Shown: in pieces, positions 11,943 to 24,900 of the stretch
How the letters are laid out: every line of letters begins with the position of its first letter
How positions within the stretch are numbered: the first letter of the stretch is position 1
Assembly (NCBI GenBank): GCA_963920665.1
Contig: OY987273.1
Location: forward strand, 10,542,501 to 10,606,500
Origin: Straminergon stramineum
Lineage: Eukaryota > Streptophyta > Bryopsida > Hypnales > Calliergonaceae
DNA length: 64,000 bases
Reading direction: 5' to 3'
Program-made: the position numbers and the translations under genes
The notes under the pieces: model-generated
Seen by the model: the letters and a program-made list of their open reading frames with translations, nothing else
What the model was told of the DNA's origin: nothing
The model's database searches: none

Positions 11943-13132
11943 AGTTGTAAGTCTCTTTTCTACAATGGTATTTCACGAAGCGAACGCAATCAACAGAGAG
12001 AGGTTGATGAACTAATGAAGATGGGGATGTTTAGTCTTGTCCTTTGTACAAGTGAACATCCAAAGCCTTCTTAGCACAAGGATATCTTCAAAGGGTTAGC
12101 TAAGGTAAAAGCTTTGGAGACAGCAAAGAGCTCTTCTTTGAGCAAGACCAATGGTTAGAAGATTGATTCTCGTTTCCTAAGCAACCACTCTTGTAAAACA
12201 TTAGTTACTATAAATAAAATAGTCAATTATATACAAAAGGGTCCATTTTTAGCAATTTAGAATGCTTTTGGTACACATAATTGGCCTCTTCATGTTAATA
12301 GGAATACATCCAATCACTAGAGTAATTGAGATTTCATTACCTTTGAAGTGAAATATATATACAATTGACATAAATTGTTACATTTGTACATAGGTTCCGA
12401 AGTAAGTTCGCATCCTTTGATGTAAATTGACCCTTTTTCATAATGTCACATATTTTTTGGACTTTCATTTGAAATTCTGTTTCTCATTTTCTCATCTCTT
12501 TATTATATTAGTCTTTGATTGCTCGAAGTATTCTCAAAATGTAACTCAATATAATCTTTGTGCTTATTTTTAATGTATATTCTCTTCATGTTTTAGTCAT
12601 AGGCTTGCCTATATTTATCTTTGCCTTCAACAACTTGTCTTTGAATCGAAGGGCTCTAAGGTCTAATTATCACCACTTTTTCTCATTTTAATGAATATGG
12701 CCTTGCTAGCTTATGAGGACACATGAATGACTAAGACAAAATTTACACAAAATAGTGAAATTTTGTTGTTTTAACATTAGGTTGCTTTAGAACAAGAAAA
12801 GTACTTTGCACGCCATGAAAATGAACAAATTTATCTTACAATATTTTCATTTTCTTCATGGAGGTTCTAAAGTCTCATTGTTGAGAATACCTAATTCAAA
12901 AGCAGTATATTCTTGTACAATAACAAATAATATTTGAGTACTGTTAAATGTCAAGAAAATAGTGTAGAACAACTGCAATTCACAATTTGTTGTAGTCAAA
13001 ATCAATATAAAAAAAGGTTAGATTTCAAGGGGAACTTACATTCATTACTCCAAAGGTTGACGTCCAAAATAATGCAACAACAAAGAATTTTGAAATGTAA
13101 ACCAAACTAGAGGAATCTAGAACCCCAAATTA

Positions 13133-13206
13133 TCCTAAATCCTAAATCCTAATCACCCTTTTTGTTTTGATCCCTAAGCCCTAAGCCCTAAACCCTAAAA
13201 CCCTAA
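13133..13206. repeat. Interstitial telomere-like CCCTAAA tract
   Basis: A run of CCTAAAT, CCCTAAG and CCCTAAA units, the plant telomere heptamer on this strand. Similar tracts occur at 45783-45846 inside the intact element, near 63396-63445, and at 28951-28988. Confidence 0.75.
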
Positions 13207-14048
13207 AGCATTACACCCTAAGGATTGGAGACCAAAGAAGATGGCAATAGAGTAAAAACAAGGAATAAAATTTTTAGAAGTCCCCAAAGAAGGAAAGCCA
13301 ACTAACTAGAAAGTGTAAGTGATGAAACGAACTATAAATGGACTAACTTTTTTTAGGCTAGTATTATTAGAGTCACATCTTCATTGTTGGAAGTTGATTA
13401 TAGCCACTAAAGAAAGTGGCACTCAAGTGCTGGCAAAGAGAATAAATGATAAACACAATTAGATGTTGTAACATATGAGGAAATTTGAATTCTCTAACTT
13501 CTGTAGCAATATTTTCCCACCCCTTCCTCCCAAAAAGTTTCGCCTTCTCTGCCCAACATCATTGATGTTGCAATTTTTGCGTCATGCGCAACAACCCTAT
13601 TTTTTTCTCCTCATTGTTCTTATATTCTTGTATCACTTCCACATTGCATCACCTTTTCGTTTCTCACAAATATTTTGAATCCTTTACAAATTCTTACGGA
13701 GAGTAGACAGTTTAAGAGGAGCAAGAGTGTTCCTTCATTGCCCTTTCTTATAAGTATTATTATCCTTTCACTGGTTTGTAGAGTAGATGCTACTTGTCTT
13801 TGCTGATTTCTGTCAAGTTGTGAAGCATTTTAGAGTAGTGTATTCACAAGAAAGTCATTGAATCATGGAAACTAAATTGCTTATCTTTGACAGAGTGAGT
13901 ATTGTATTTTGCATTGTCGTAATGGCATGGTACGCAAGGTCCGATATTTATGTCCAAAAATATGGAAGAACGTATTCATTGACATTCATAACTAATATGT
14001 AGTATCTCCTTAGCTCTGGGACAACTCTTAGATTTAGGTAGTTGATGG

Positions 14049-14567
14049 TTATTGTTGACTCGAGGATAAATAGTTTTGATATATGTTTTTATGTGAATGA
14101 TATCAAGTGTATTCTTGTATCCAGTGTATACTTTTTTTATTATAAATTATGTTTATGTCCTACTGATGGATAAGATACAGAGCTTTTTAACTTTGACAGA
14201 GAGTGTGGATATCCATAACTTGATGATAAGAATTTTCAACTTCAGAAACACTCATATTAGATTGAAATGAAAATGAAAATGCATAGTTTCATCGTTTTGT
14301 ATTCTTCTACAATACTTATTGATAAGGATTATCAAAGCTCTAATATTTGTATTATATTATTATTAAGTTGGTAATTGAGTTAGAAATTTCCCTAAATTAG
14401 GGAATAGAGAATGTCTAGGATGAGTCAAGTATTATTTTGACATTTATCCTCGACTCAAGGATATGTGAATTTTATGAAGAGATGATTTGTGACTATCATT
14501 TCCAGAATATGGAATGAAGTCCTCTTGTATTTCTAATAATTGAAATTTATTGTTGATATGAGGATAA
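14049..14567. promoter_or_regulatory. Palindrome cluster upstream of a DUF7869 relic
   Basis: Relic-class 21-bp sites at 14049-14069 (TTATTGTTGACTCGAGGATA+A), 14209-14229 (weak), 14444-14464 (TTATCCTCGACTCAAGGATA+T, nearly perfect) and 14547-14567. They lie 270-790 bp upstream of the DUF7869-like frame, mirroring the cluster at 43765-44713 upstream of the intact DUF7869 gene. Confidence 0.7.
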
Positions 14568-14837
14568 TCACACTCTTGTTAATTTGTTTATTTATAATCA
14601 AATATAAAATATAAATTATTATTGTGTATAGTGTTGAATTCCAAAATGGTTAATTTAGTCTTAGAATCAAGATCCTTCACGGGATGAGGTTTCAATTTAT
14701 GAAATAATATTATTTAAGAATTTAAGGAAATACTAATGTTTTGAATTAGTGTGCACAGGTCTTGTAGATTCTACACATCACATGTGTATTGTTGAGTTGA
14801 TGAAATATCATTTGATTGTTGACGTGTTTCTCACAGA

Positions 14838-16638
14838 ATGGATATTCATGGACTTGAAGATTTTGCAAACTCGGTGCCTACATTACACCTAGATGTTTGT
14901 ACTTGTGATGGGATTCCTCATGTACAGTGGAACTTTAAACCAGTTACTCTCTGTAATGAAGTAGGGGATGATGTCGCAAATCAGCAAATGCAGTTTCCTA
15001 GAGCTTCGATCCAAATATTGTCGTGAATAGCAACGGGAAACCTCTTAGTGATGATCGAGTTTTAGATCAAATTACGGAGTCTTTGTGCGAGGAAGAAGTC
15101 TTGTCCGAGTGGATGTGGTCAATTCACTCTTGGCACATCTAGAAAGTTTTTCTCCATGGTGTGAGTTTGTATGACCATAACCAAACACATATTTACAATA
15201 CGGCCATGAATGCTACTAATAGAAGAAATTAGAAAGGGGTTCAATCCTATGAAAGCTTTCGTGAGAGAATGGAGCCTAACATCCTTCCCCCAAAGGAGGC
15301 CCTCCTCGTCGCTCGAGCGATCACTAAAGTCTACACCAAAACATGTTGTCCGAAGAATTGCTTGTAGCCTTTTCTGCATGGGCAAATTCAAGGCATTCGT
15401 TCTGAACTTCATGTTAACGGTGGAGTCTATGGTTGAAAGAAGTGTCTTCTTGAGGTGCATAGGTAGATCCTTAAAGATTCTGTTGGCAAGGAGTGGATAA
15501 CCTTGAAAGGAAGGGAAGTGTGTCCCACTACATGGTGGACCATTTATGGGATTTTGAAAGCTACCTTTTATAGGTACAAAGAGATTGAGAAAAATGGGAA
15601 GCAAGTAGAGGCGCACGGGAATTTGGGGTCCAAAAAAGATGGAAACATACTATGCAAGCAACTACGGCACTCTAAACATTAGTAGTTCTTGAAGCTAACA
15701 AAATGCCACACAAAATGAGAACACTTGAATTAGGGGAGAAAGTCCTGGAAATGGTTTTGTCGTGTGTATTTCGTTGGAGTGATCAATTACCAAAAATCAA
15801 TGAGGCCAATGTTACTTTAAATTTGCAACCAATTTCTTTGAATGGCTTAAGCAACATTTGGCATGTTTCTTTCCTAGAATTCGCTCCAAAGTCATGTGGA
15901 GATAGTTTTGCTCGATGTGGCCTGTGTCACAAATACAAGCAATTGAAGAGTGCATGCACTCCCCTTTCGTACGTGCAAGAGAAGTGGTCCATTGCTTTGG
16001 ATACCTGCCTTGTGGGCCAAAGGGCCCATAGAGATTTGTACTATGGAAATCAGCATATCTCTGAAACATATCTTGAGAAGATGGATGAGAAACAAATCAT
16101 CATCCATGATAAAATGGATCACTCCAAGACCGCTTCTCCACACTTCTCTCACAAGACCAAAGCAGCAAATTCCTGTATGAAAATGCCCATTGTAGTTACG
16201 GGTATGATTGTTCATGGTCATGGGGATGTTTTGTATGCACGCTATGGCTTAGACATTTCCCCAGGAAATCAAATCATACCAATGGGTACATCGCAAAGTT
16301 GTTGCTTGATGTTGAAGAACCACCAAAGAATTCATTGCGCAAGCTCTACTTTGAAGAGAGGACACAATCCAACTTAACCAAGGGAGTTCTACAAGAGGCA
16401 GATATTTGTTTGGACTCCCTCCTTCCTCCTTTGGTAGAATTGATCCTAGATCAACCTTTGCCACCAATATTGACTTTGCAATTGGATAATGCATTAGGGG
16501 ATAATAAAAATAGATGGATTTTTGCTTTTTGTTCCCTACTTGTATACAAAGGGATTTTTTGTGAAATGGACATCAAAGTCCTCATTGTTGGGCACACTCA
16601 CAAAGACATTGACGCTCTTTTTAGTTGATGGAGCACTA
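14838..16638 (+). pseudogene. DUF7869-type transposase relic, 5' part
   Basis: Decayed homologue of the gene at 40826-43666. Recognisable blocks in order are VTLCNEV near 14946, SLYDHNQTHIYN near 15163, KTCCPKNCL near 15343 and ATFYRYKEIEKNGKQVEAHG near 15561. From 15703 it is open through FARCGLCHKYKQL, IIHDKMDHSKTASPHFSHK, VVTGMIVHGHGDV and ARYGLD. After a frameshift near 16290 it continues with LQLDNALGDNKNRW and VGHTHKDIDALFS, then a TGA. The coding match stops exactly at a 5-bp duplication (CACTA, 16634-16638) where a T element has inserted. The frame resumes at 23003. Confidence 0.85.
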
Positions 16639-17739
16639 TGTTGTACGCGTAGTGGAGTGTAAGTACCATTACAACACCGAAACGTCGTAAAATGATTCGA
16701 AATATTGTCCTAGAGGATTCTAGACTATTGTTGCAAGCCAAAATTATTCGTATTACCAACTTAAGCACTCTCTTCACCTCTTTTTCTCTTTTCAGGAATC
16801 CGAATCCGTCTCTTCTCTCACACACTAGTGTTAATGCCTCTATTTTACCCTCAGAGGGTCTACCTTTGATCTTGTAGAGGGGTAGGGACTCACCACTTGT
16901 ATTCCTCACACTCTCTTCTCTCTCTAAACTACACAAAACACACTTAGACCAAATTTTGCACTAGATTAGACCAAGAAACACTCTCACAACTTCCCGGATG
17001 GCCAATCTGGAAGGCAAGTTACTCAGAGCCATAACCAATCTTCTCCACTACAATGACAGATCAAGAGAAATTGGAACCGATGGGGGAGTGTTAGTCGTTC
17101 ACTAGACTAATCCTAGGGTTTGGCAAGCCTTCTAGAGAGTAGGATGGGGATTTTTCTGCTAGCGGTTGCTTATCTCTGCACGGAACCTTCTTTGGTATTC
17201 TAGACTCGCACCCACGCCACTCCTTGCCGGATTTCTGTTCCACTGCTTTAAAGGCACCACGCACAAGACCGTATTCACAAGCCTAAACTACGTCACAAAC
17301 GGTCCCTCCTAAATCAGATCCAGTTACCTTAGATCCGGATTCCTCCTTTCCTCTTCCTCTCTCTTACACTTCAATGCTCTCACAAACAAACACAGGAAAG
17401 TTGGATATACGACAAATCAATTCTTGAATGTCCATTTAGTGGCTCAGATTAAAGAAAGGATGACAAGATACCACCTATACGCACTAGGATGGAATGAGAG
17501 GACAACAAGCCTACAATCCCTTTAAAACTAAAAACCCCAAAGCCAAAAAGCCACCTGGAAATCTTGGAAACCAATCATAGACTTCCCAAGAAACCCGAAA
17601 AGTCAGATCCTACAAATCCGGAACCTGGGCCCACACCTAGAAACCCGGATCAGATTCAAAATTCAATTCCTAACTAACTGAAACCTCTTCCATGTCTTCC
17701 TCCTCCTCTTCTTCTTTTGATCCGGTTTGGTATTCTTCC

Positions 17740-19511
17740 TCCTCAGATTGAGAAATTTGAGTGACCTCGCTCTTGTCTTCTTCTCTTGGAGAGGTTTCAT
17801 CCAAGATGATGGTGGTCCTCTTTTGCCTCGATTGAGGCTGCTACATGTGCTCGAAACTTTTTCGGATGAGTCTGGGCAGGATTCTTCAATCCTCCAATCT
17901 GATCCGCCAGGTCACTCTGCATAAGCAACCTGGGTGTCTGAAGAGTTTCCTTCTCAAGAAGACAGATCGTCGGAATTGGTGGCGAGACGGTAACTTCCGG
18001 TGGCGCCAACTCCCGTGCTGCGTCCGATTGCTTGGTTGGCTCCCGAATTGTCTTCACGCTCCCTCGGATGGTCTTCTCTAGTTGAGTTGAGAAGGGTTCT
18101 GTTGAATGTCGGAGAGTCTTCTTAGGAGCTTCTGGTCTTGATGGAAGTGGCAGGGATGCTGTTAACTTCACTAGAGTTTCCGTATCAAAGTGGATCTTTG
18201 GAAAGTGGGAAAAATCCATGACCCGGTTCGAATCAATCCGCCCTAAGAGTTGGCGCATCACCTTCAACACTGCATCCATTCGTGATGAGAAGTCGACTAG
18301 GATCTGGACTACCTTGGATCTAGTCAAATGTCCTTCTTCAATTAGCCAGTTCTAGACAAGGGAGGCTTTGACAATGAGCTCCACAGGTCTATCCACCTGA
18401 CCGAATAAGTTCTTGACAAGCTGCAGAGCTTCCTTCTCCCTTTGCTTTGTTGTGGCTAACTCTCCTTCTACCCAACTCAACCTGGCCTAAAGGTTAGTCT
18501 TCTCCTTCTCCAGATTCTCAATCTATTTCTCTTTCCATCCCAGCTCTTCCGGATTCAGAAGTTTCTTCACCGCATCGAGTATATCCTCTAGCTCGACCTT
18601 CAACTCCTTGTTGATCCTTTTGAGAAGGTCTACTAAGGTCTCATGGTACTCCTGTGCTTGCAGCACCTAGTCAAATCCGGTCTTGAAGAACCCGAAAATA
18701 TCTTCCTTTGGTTTCTCCGGAACCTTCTTCGGAATAGGGAGTTTCCCTCGTGAAGCCAGATCGGTAGATTTCCTTCGTCTCTGAACTATGAGTTGCTCCT
18801 CCTCTTCCAACTCTTCTTTTTCATCAAATGTCGGGTGCTCTGCCTTCACTTCATTTGTAAGGCCGTAATGCAAGATTGTGGATCCGGTATTGTACTCTAC
18901 CATTTCTGCATAATGGTAGAGGTGGAACAAGTAAGGATCGATTGGGCTGGTCTTAGCCTTTTCTACATTAGCAACAAGCTTGGAAACTATTGCTCCAATG
19001 ACTTTGCCCCAGTTGACTGGTCTACTCTCCATTGCTCCAAAAATGGTGTTGGCTACTATAACCGTAACTCGGGTAGGCTTTTCTGGATATAAGATCGAGA
19101 TAAGGAACTCTAAGACCTGCTTCTGCCTTCCATCTAAACAGTCACTAATGCCATACCCCTCCTTAGAATGGGTTGCATTCTTAAACTTCCCCACCGCGAA
19201 CTTATCCATTTGGGATGCTAATCCGGATCCTTTCCTAAAGAATTTGTATATCTTTGCCCAAACTTCATTTGTCCAGGTTTCGGGTTGCCCCCTCACCATC
19301 AACTCATATTAATTTGGAGCTCCTACGAGTCTACGACAAGCTCCTGAATCATTTGATTGTTCTTCACAGTCCATGGCCTTAGGAATAGACCAACACACCC
19401 TATCGTGCTTAGGTCATCTTCTAATTGTGACCGGTCCCTTAGTCTTTCCAGAATGGTCGGACAGACCATCCATGCAATAACTAAAGGTTTCTGGATATCT
19501 CCCTCCGCCAT
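17740..19511 (-). pseudogene. T-element ORF, copy A
   Basis: Begins MAEGDIQKPLV at 19511. After a stop and shift near 19320, the frame 19302-18667 is open (211 codons) through TWTNEVWAKIYKFF, GKFKNATHSKEGYGISDCLD, EKPTRVTVIVANTIFGAM and PYLFHLYHYAEMVEYNTGST, to an acidic EEE stretch. A TAG at 18667 replaces the Trp codon of copy D/E (NWVL). The distal part (18327-17797) is open again through LVDFSSRMDAVLK and SVKTIREPTKQSD. The domain looks gag-like or 'plant transposon protein'-like, plus coiled coil and acidic tail. The assignment is tentative. Confidence 0.7.
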
Positions 19512-21360
19512 CGAGAACCAAAACTAGGTTCAGATCTGGTGGAGACAAACAGTCCATAGCTCTTGAAAGGATCACTAACTCACCACTCTTTCACTCAACT
19601 ATATCACTACAAGAAAATGGACAAATATGTGACTGCGAAAGAATGACTCTACAAAAAATGTGACTTTAGAGTGACTACAATTCCCTAATTGCACCATTGT
19701 GGGTGTGTCTATAGCATTCAAGTTAGGGTGCAGTTGTGTTCACAACTACAGGATGACCCCATTGACAGTGGGGCAATTTCATCCGCCTCATTCTGTTCAT
19801 AGCGTTAGAGACGTTCTAATGTAGCAGGACAGAATTCCACCATGGACACGTAGTCATGAACGAGTCTGTAGTTGTCATAGACTATGACTTACCTTCACTT
19901 CAGCATGACTACAAAATGACTTAAGGGATACTCGGACATGCAACAGAGTTGAAGGACTAAATATCTTTTTCACAAGCAAGTGTACACGTGGCAATTAGGG
20001 GTTGGTAGTAACAGAAAATTCCAAGTGTGTTTCACTTGGGATTTGAAGTCATTCATCACAAATTAGGAAAATGAAGCATACAAAAATGCTTCTTCTTTCT
20101 CTATTATTTTTTATCATCTTTTTTTATTTATTCTTAATTTTAAAAATGTAGATTTGAATCTTATGGGCAATGGTTAGCTTGAGAAATCACTTTTTGGATA
20201 CACTAATTAGGTGATTTTGGTCTAAAACCTCTAAAGTTTGTCTAATTCATTCATTTTGATCAATTAAGAAGACCCTAATTAACATGAAAAAAAAAGAATT
20301 CTTGCACCTCAATGGGATCAAAATGTATATTCCTAATGAGTTGTTTTTTTAAATTAAAAATTTTTGGACCTATTCATAGAAGTGAGAAAAAATGCTAAAA
20401 TTTGGAGATTTGTAGGCATCATAATGCACAATTATTAAATTTTAATTGAAAAAATTGATTCTTTTATGTATTGAACCACTAAATATAAGTCATATCCAAA
20501 AATCATATAAAAATAAAAGTATTTGATATTCCAAATGCCTGTTATTGAAGATTTTATATACATAAGATGAAACTTACTTTTTCAACTAAAAAATTCATTA
20601 AATTTTTAAAATTTTGTTTGATTGAGATGAATTTATTTTTCTTGATACATTATCAATTTAGGTAGTTAAAACCTCATTTTGTAAAATTACACTTTATTAT
20701 ATTTAAAAGATGAGGTTGTTTAACACATGGGAGTGGACTAACATTGTAGTTAAGACAACCTTTTGAGGTACCCCAAGGCCCAAGCTAACTACTACCCTTG
20801 TTTTTCTCTTCTTCTCCCTTTTCTTTTGTTTTATCCTCTTTTTTTGACTCCTTCACTTATCTGTTTCATTAATTGTAATTTTCTTCAACTTACTTAAAAA
20901 AATAATGATTATTTCTCCTTTTTTGTATTTTACATTCTTTAAGCTTTTTTTCTTTTACTTCTTATAAATTTTTCTTCCTTTTTTCCTTTTCTCTTGTCAT
21001 CTTCATTTCTTTGAAGCTTTTTTATCTTTCTAAATTCTCTACTCTTTGTTTATCTTTAAAAAAAAGTTATTTTGTCATTTTCTTTGAAATCATGCATTTT
21101 GAATGGCCTTTTTGCTTTGTCGGTGTATATTATTTTCTTTGTTAGGGTAAACTTTAAGGTTCATTTAAATTCCTACTAGTATAAAAGCAATAATTTCTAT
21201 CCATTTCTGTCATTATCTATATACTACTTCCAAATAATTAAAGTGATTGAAAATTAACATTTAAAGGTTCCAACATACTTACATGAAGGTATTTTAATGA
21301 GCCAAAGGCAATCATTAAGTCCCGTTTCCTCTTTACATATATAACAATTTTGCTTCTCCG

Positions 21361-21445
21361 TTGTCACTTCAATATGACTTTCTAAGACTACAAAATGACT
21401 TCTTAAGACTACAAAATGACTACCTAGGACTACAGAATGAGTTCA
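21361..21445 (+). repeat. Short tandem repeat inside the CACTA element
   Basis: Three to four copies of an approximately 20-bp unit, AATGACTTCTTAAGACTACA, produce an artefactual LRLQNDF repeat in one frame. The unit is the same as the subterminal repeat motif, so this may be an internal transposase-binding array. Confidence 0.65.
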
Positions 21446-21946
21446 AAATGTCTCAGACTACTGCACACCTACTCTACTACCACTTCAATGCCTTGTCTAT
21501 TGTGATGCGCTACACAATTTCCAAACATCTTGCATACCTTTCATTACACTTACTCTACATCTATAGCACGTTTTCATATTTGACACATATGACAAGGATG
21601 GACAAAATTTAGAAAGGATGTTAAAAAATGTTAAAGAAAATGTCTTTTCTAATACCTATCCCAAATTTGTCCACAACTTTTGATTTGAGGATCAAAATCT
21701 GAAACAAATTTTTGTAGATGAAAGTAACATTGATTTTCCAACTTTTATTTGTTCGAAGTATTTTGAAAAAAATTAATCTTCTATACCTAAATGGGGTTTG
21801 AAATATTACTTGTATCACAATTCCTGCGTTTTACAAATCCCACATGGTTTGTCTTGCTTCCTACCACCACAAAGTCTTGTTACTTGACCATTTCATGCCA
21901 ACCCACTACTTGGCCTGACAAGCCTAGTGACACATGTGCCAAGTAT

Positions 21947-22015
21947 GGTGTATGGTATTCTATGTTTGGTATATGGTATTGTGTATGGTAAATTGTATGG
22001 TGTATAGTGTATTGC
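21947..22015 (+). repeat. TATGGTGTATGG-like simple repeat
   Basis: Degenerate tandem TATGGTGTA/TATGGTATT units inside the CACTA element, non-coding. Confidence 0.55.
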
Positions 22016-23002
22016 TTTGGAACTTTGAATGTATTAACATGTGATTGTTGAATGACTACTCCTTGCCCAATTGTCATTATATTGTTTTTTACACACATTG
22101 TAACTTATAAATAACAAGAAAAATGACCTCCCACATGTAAAGGAGTGTATTGAATCCTAAATACATGTCTTTTAAGAATGAATATGGTATAATTTGCCAC
22201 ATGCCAGTCCACCTAAATGATACAATCACTTCATCACAACTTCTAAATGACTGCATGATGACTTTTGATGTGTCTATCCACGTTAGATTTCTAATGGGTC
22301 TGTTGCAACTAGAAAATGACTTCTTAATGACTACCAACAAAGCCACGTCATTGAAGAATGACTGGTAAATGACTAGATACATGGCCAACCACAACCAATC
22401 AAAGACTGCCACATCATCCAATTTGGACATGTGCTGAATACACGCCCTCTCCACCTCAACCTCCACATGTATTTCTATCATCCTTTTTTCATCCAAGAAT
22501 GGATGGTGATAATACACCCGCATTCATTTACTTAAACGACTAAACAATAATGACTCCAAGGCCTTGAAGTCATTTAGCAGTCACATGACTTAAAAATGAC
22601 TACATTACAGTCATTTTTGACAGTCATTATTTTTTCCATTTTCTTGTAGTGTATGAGCACAAAATTGCTACGGAAGAAAGAGGGAGGAGAAATGGGAGTG
22701 GCGGGGGTTAAGTACCTGTCATCCTACCAACCATTCCAGAAGCAAACCATTTACTCATAACAGTTCCCTAGATTCCTAGACCGGAACTCTAGGCCGTAGA
22801 ATGTTGCTATCCGAGTTACCGGAATCTGGTTTTGTCTTAGATCTTTTTACGGAATACCCAGATCATCCTCTCAGCCTTAATATAATGTTTAGGCTAGGTG
22901 GATTCTAATTTCGTTTGCCTAGTGAAAATTTTGAAAAATTCTATACTATAATAGATCTATTTTATACTAATCTGGTAGATTCTATGTTTATGTCTCGGGA
23001 CA

Positions 23003-24079
23003 CACTAAATTGAAGACAAACAACTATCCAACACTTCCGAAACTCATGAAATCCTTCATGGATTGTGAAACGCACCCGATCATTTCTCATCTCATTGAGG
23101 AAGGTCCCGATTTCAATCGACATATAGATGGATATTTGGACATAGGTGTAGAGTTTTTGGAAGGTCATTCTAGGTCCCAACTGTTCAAGTTTTACATGGA
23201 TTCCAATGGATGGCCTTTAATGGAGTATAAGAATTTGTATACGAATAGAAAATGGTGCCAAAGCACAACAACCGGATTCGCTTGTGGTCTGAGATTGAAG
23301 ATGAGCATCCAATAGCTCCAAGCGGTGATCCACCACCTCTTGTTCCCTAGAAGATGTGTTCTCTTGATGTGATCAACAAAGGTTTGAACGGTTTCATTAC
23401 ATGGTGGAGCAGAATGGCAAACGATGACAAATCTAGAGAATTCAGGAGGAGAAATAATCCTATAAAAGATTATTGGGAAGGTGTTCAAAAAGCTCTTGAT
23501 GCACTTCTAGAGCCACATGAGGGATTGCTACATGGATTCTAGCTAGCTTTGAGGATCATCCATGAAGAGACAAATCGTAGGCAAAGGGATGGTACACTAC
23601 ATGAAGGGGATGTAGAGGATGCACCCTGTGTTGGACAAAAGCGTGATCATCCACGTGCTTCTTTTTGTATTAATCACGATATGTTCACAAGTTATTTTAT
23701 CACGGTTCAGCCTGCTAATGGTGACTCCAAGTCATTATGGCTTGCTAGAGCCATTATAAATCTGAATCCAAATCTAGATCCAAGGCATATGAATATGATT
23801 CAAATCCAATATTGAACACCAGCTTTAGATCGACACATTATCATGGAAATATATGATGGATGGGACACAAAAAAAGGGAATGTGTGGCACAAAGATCAAG
23901 CAATAAACCCAACACGGTCAAGCATAGACTGTATCATGACGGCTTGGAAGCCACATATGTGAGAGGGGACTTTAGATCCAAGGGTGACAATTCTGAGGCT
24001 ACAAATTGACATCATCAAAGCATTAGTGGAAGCCTTCATAGCTAATTTAGATGATGATGAATCTATGGCAGAAGGATGA
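23003..24079 (+). pseudogene. DUF7869-type transposase relic, 3' part
   Basis: Continues the relic ending at 16638. LPKLMKSFMDCETHPIISHL (23035-23094) matches VPALMKSFMDVESIPTIPHL of the intact protein. FKFYMDSNGWPLMEYKN, SYFITVQPANGDSKSLWLAR and YDGWDTKKGNVW follow, corresponding to the C-terminal region YFVAVRPADGDSQPVWIAR. The frame shifts or stops near 23310, 23350, 23540 and 23814. The end is near a TGA at 24077-24079. The two halves lie 6.4 kb apart only because of the T and CACTA insertions. Confidence 0.85.
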
Positions 24080-24609
24080 ATAGTTTGTAGATATATAAGT
24101 AGTTTTTGTTGTAGGGTGTGAAGTAGAATGGACTTTGCATTTACATGTTTTGAGATATTTGCAGAAATATATTTTGTCAATTTTATTAAAGTAGTCTAAC
24201 TATGTTATAGTTGTTGATTTCTATTAATAGTATATTTTATCTTCTTATTTTTCTCCAATGTTTTGCATTAAGTATATTCATTTGAGGTTTTTTTTATAAA
24301 GATGGTTTCCATGTTAAAGTTTGGTATCAACAATCTAAAGAGTAGTCCTCCGATAGATGCACCTCTCAATTTCAAGAAATGTCTCAACTGATGACATCTT
24401 GCATGATTTAAATTCTATATTTTTAATGAAATAAGAATATTCAAAAGTTGAACACAACATCTTCCTACTATTTATAGCAGTAGAAAATTAATTAAACATG
24501 TATTTCAACATTTGCAAGTCCCAATTTAATGAACTCTTTTGTATGCTAAATATAGAAGTGAATTAAAATGAGACATGAGTTTGTCTCAATTTAACAAATA
24601 AGGCCTTAT
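24080..24609. other. Non-coding spacer
   Basis: AT-rich sequence 3' of the DUF7869 relic with no frame, repeat or structure that I can support. Confidence 0.4.
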
Positions 24610-24900
24610 ATACAAAGCTTTAGAAGACTCCGCTATCTAAGAGCCAAGGGATTCCATAATTGTTGTATTCAAAGTGTTATAAGTCCCCACGATGTAAAGG
24701 TCAAGGGATCCCTTGGTTGTTGTACCTAAAGTGTCATAATGCTCCATCATCGTAGAGTTGAGGGATCTCGCAATCGTTGTATTTGAAGCATCATAGGACC
24801 TTGAGATCTAAGAGTCAATTGATCCCTCAATTGTTGTACATAGAGCTTCATGAGGCCACACAACTCTAGAGTCTAGGGATCCCATGATGATCTAAACCTT
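24610..24900 (+). repeat. Degenerate 57-59-bp tandem repeat, about 4-5 units
   Basis: The phrase ATTGTTGTATTCAAAGTG recurs with changes near 24659, 24717, 24775 and 24830. Each copy is preceded by an AGGGATCCC-like segment and followed by TCATAA. Units have drifted by roughly 20-30 percent. Non-coding. Confidence 0.6.

Larger units (their letters stand above)
12016..14837. other. AT-rich non-coding stretch between gene-3 and DUF7869 relics
   Basis: No convincing gene is present. It contains a telomere-like tract (13133-13206) and palindromes (14049-14567), which are listed separately. The open frame at 13475-13678 is T/C-rich and has no counterpart elsewhere in the window. Confidence 0.5.
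19605..22651. mobile_element. CACTA (En/Spm-type) non-autonomous DNA transposon, 3,047 bp
   Basis: The left end CACTACAAGAAAATGGA at 19605-19621 is repeated inverted at 22635-22651, giving 17 bp of perfect terminal inverted repeat. A 3-bp target duplication TAT (19602-19604, 22652-22654) flanks it. Subterminal regions carry many GACTACAAAATGACT-like repeats near 19640-19930 and 22200-22620, typical of CACTA elements. No transposase-like frame is visible inside, so it is non-autonomous. Excision in silico gives CAACTATATGAGCAC. The paralogous T copy at 26581 has the same 15 bases with one difference. Confidence 0.95.
16639..23002 (-). mobile_element. T element copy A (TG...CA, TSD CACTA), split by a CACTA transposon
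   Basis: On the minus strand it starts TGTCCCGAGACAT (ending at 23002) and ends ...CGCGTACAACA (16639). It is flanked by CACTA at 16634-16638 and 23003-23007. Removing it joins the two halves of the DUF7869 relic in frame (GCACTA|AATTGAAG, giving WST-KLK against WSMLLKK). Without the internal transposon it is about 3.3 kb. It contains a 5' non-coding region, one long ORF (17740-19511) and about 1 kb of 3' non-coding sequence. TG/CA ends and a 5-bp TSD are LTR-retrotransposon hallmarks, but no pair of LTRs is visible. It may be a very large solo LTR or a gag-only derivative. Confidence 0.9.

Noticed and set aside
13133..13206. A chromosome end
   Set aside because: The tract is short, degenerate and flanked by ordinary element sequence on both sides; similar tracts occur at three other places.
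21361..21612. An LRLQND-repeat protein
   Set aside because: It is the translation of CACTA subterminal-type tandem repeats.
16639..23002. A 6.4-kb intron in the DUF7869 relic
   Set aside because: It has TG/CA ends, a 5-bp duplication, its own ORF on the other strand, and paralogues elsewhere, so it is an insertion.
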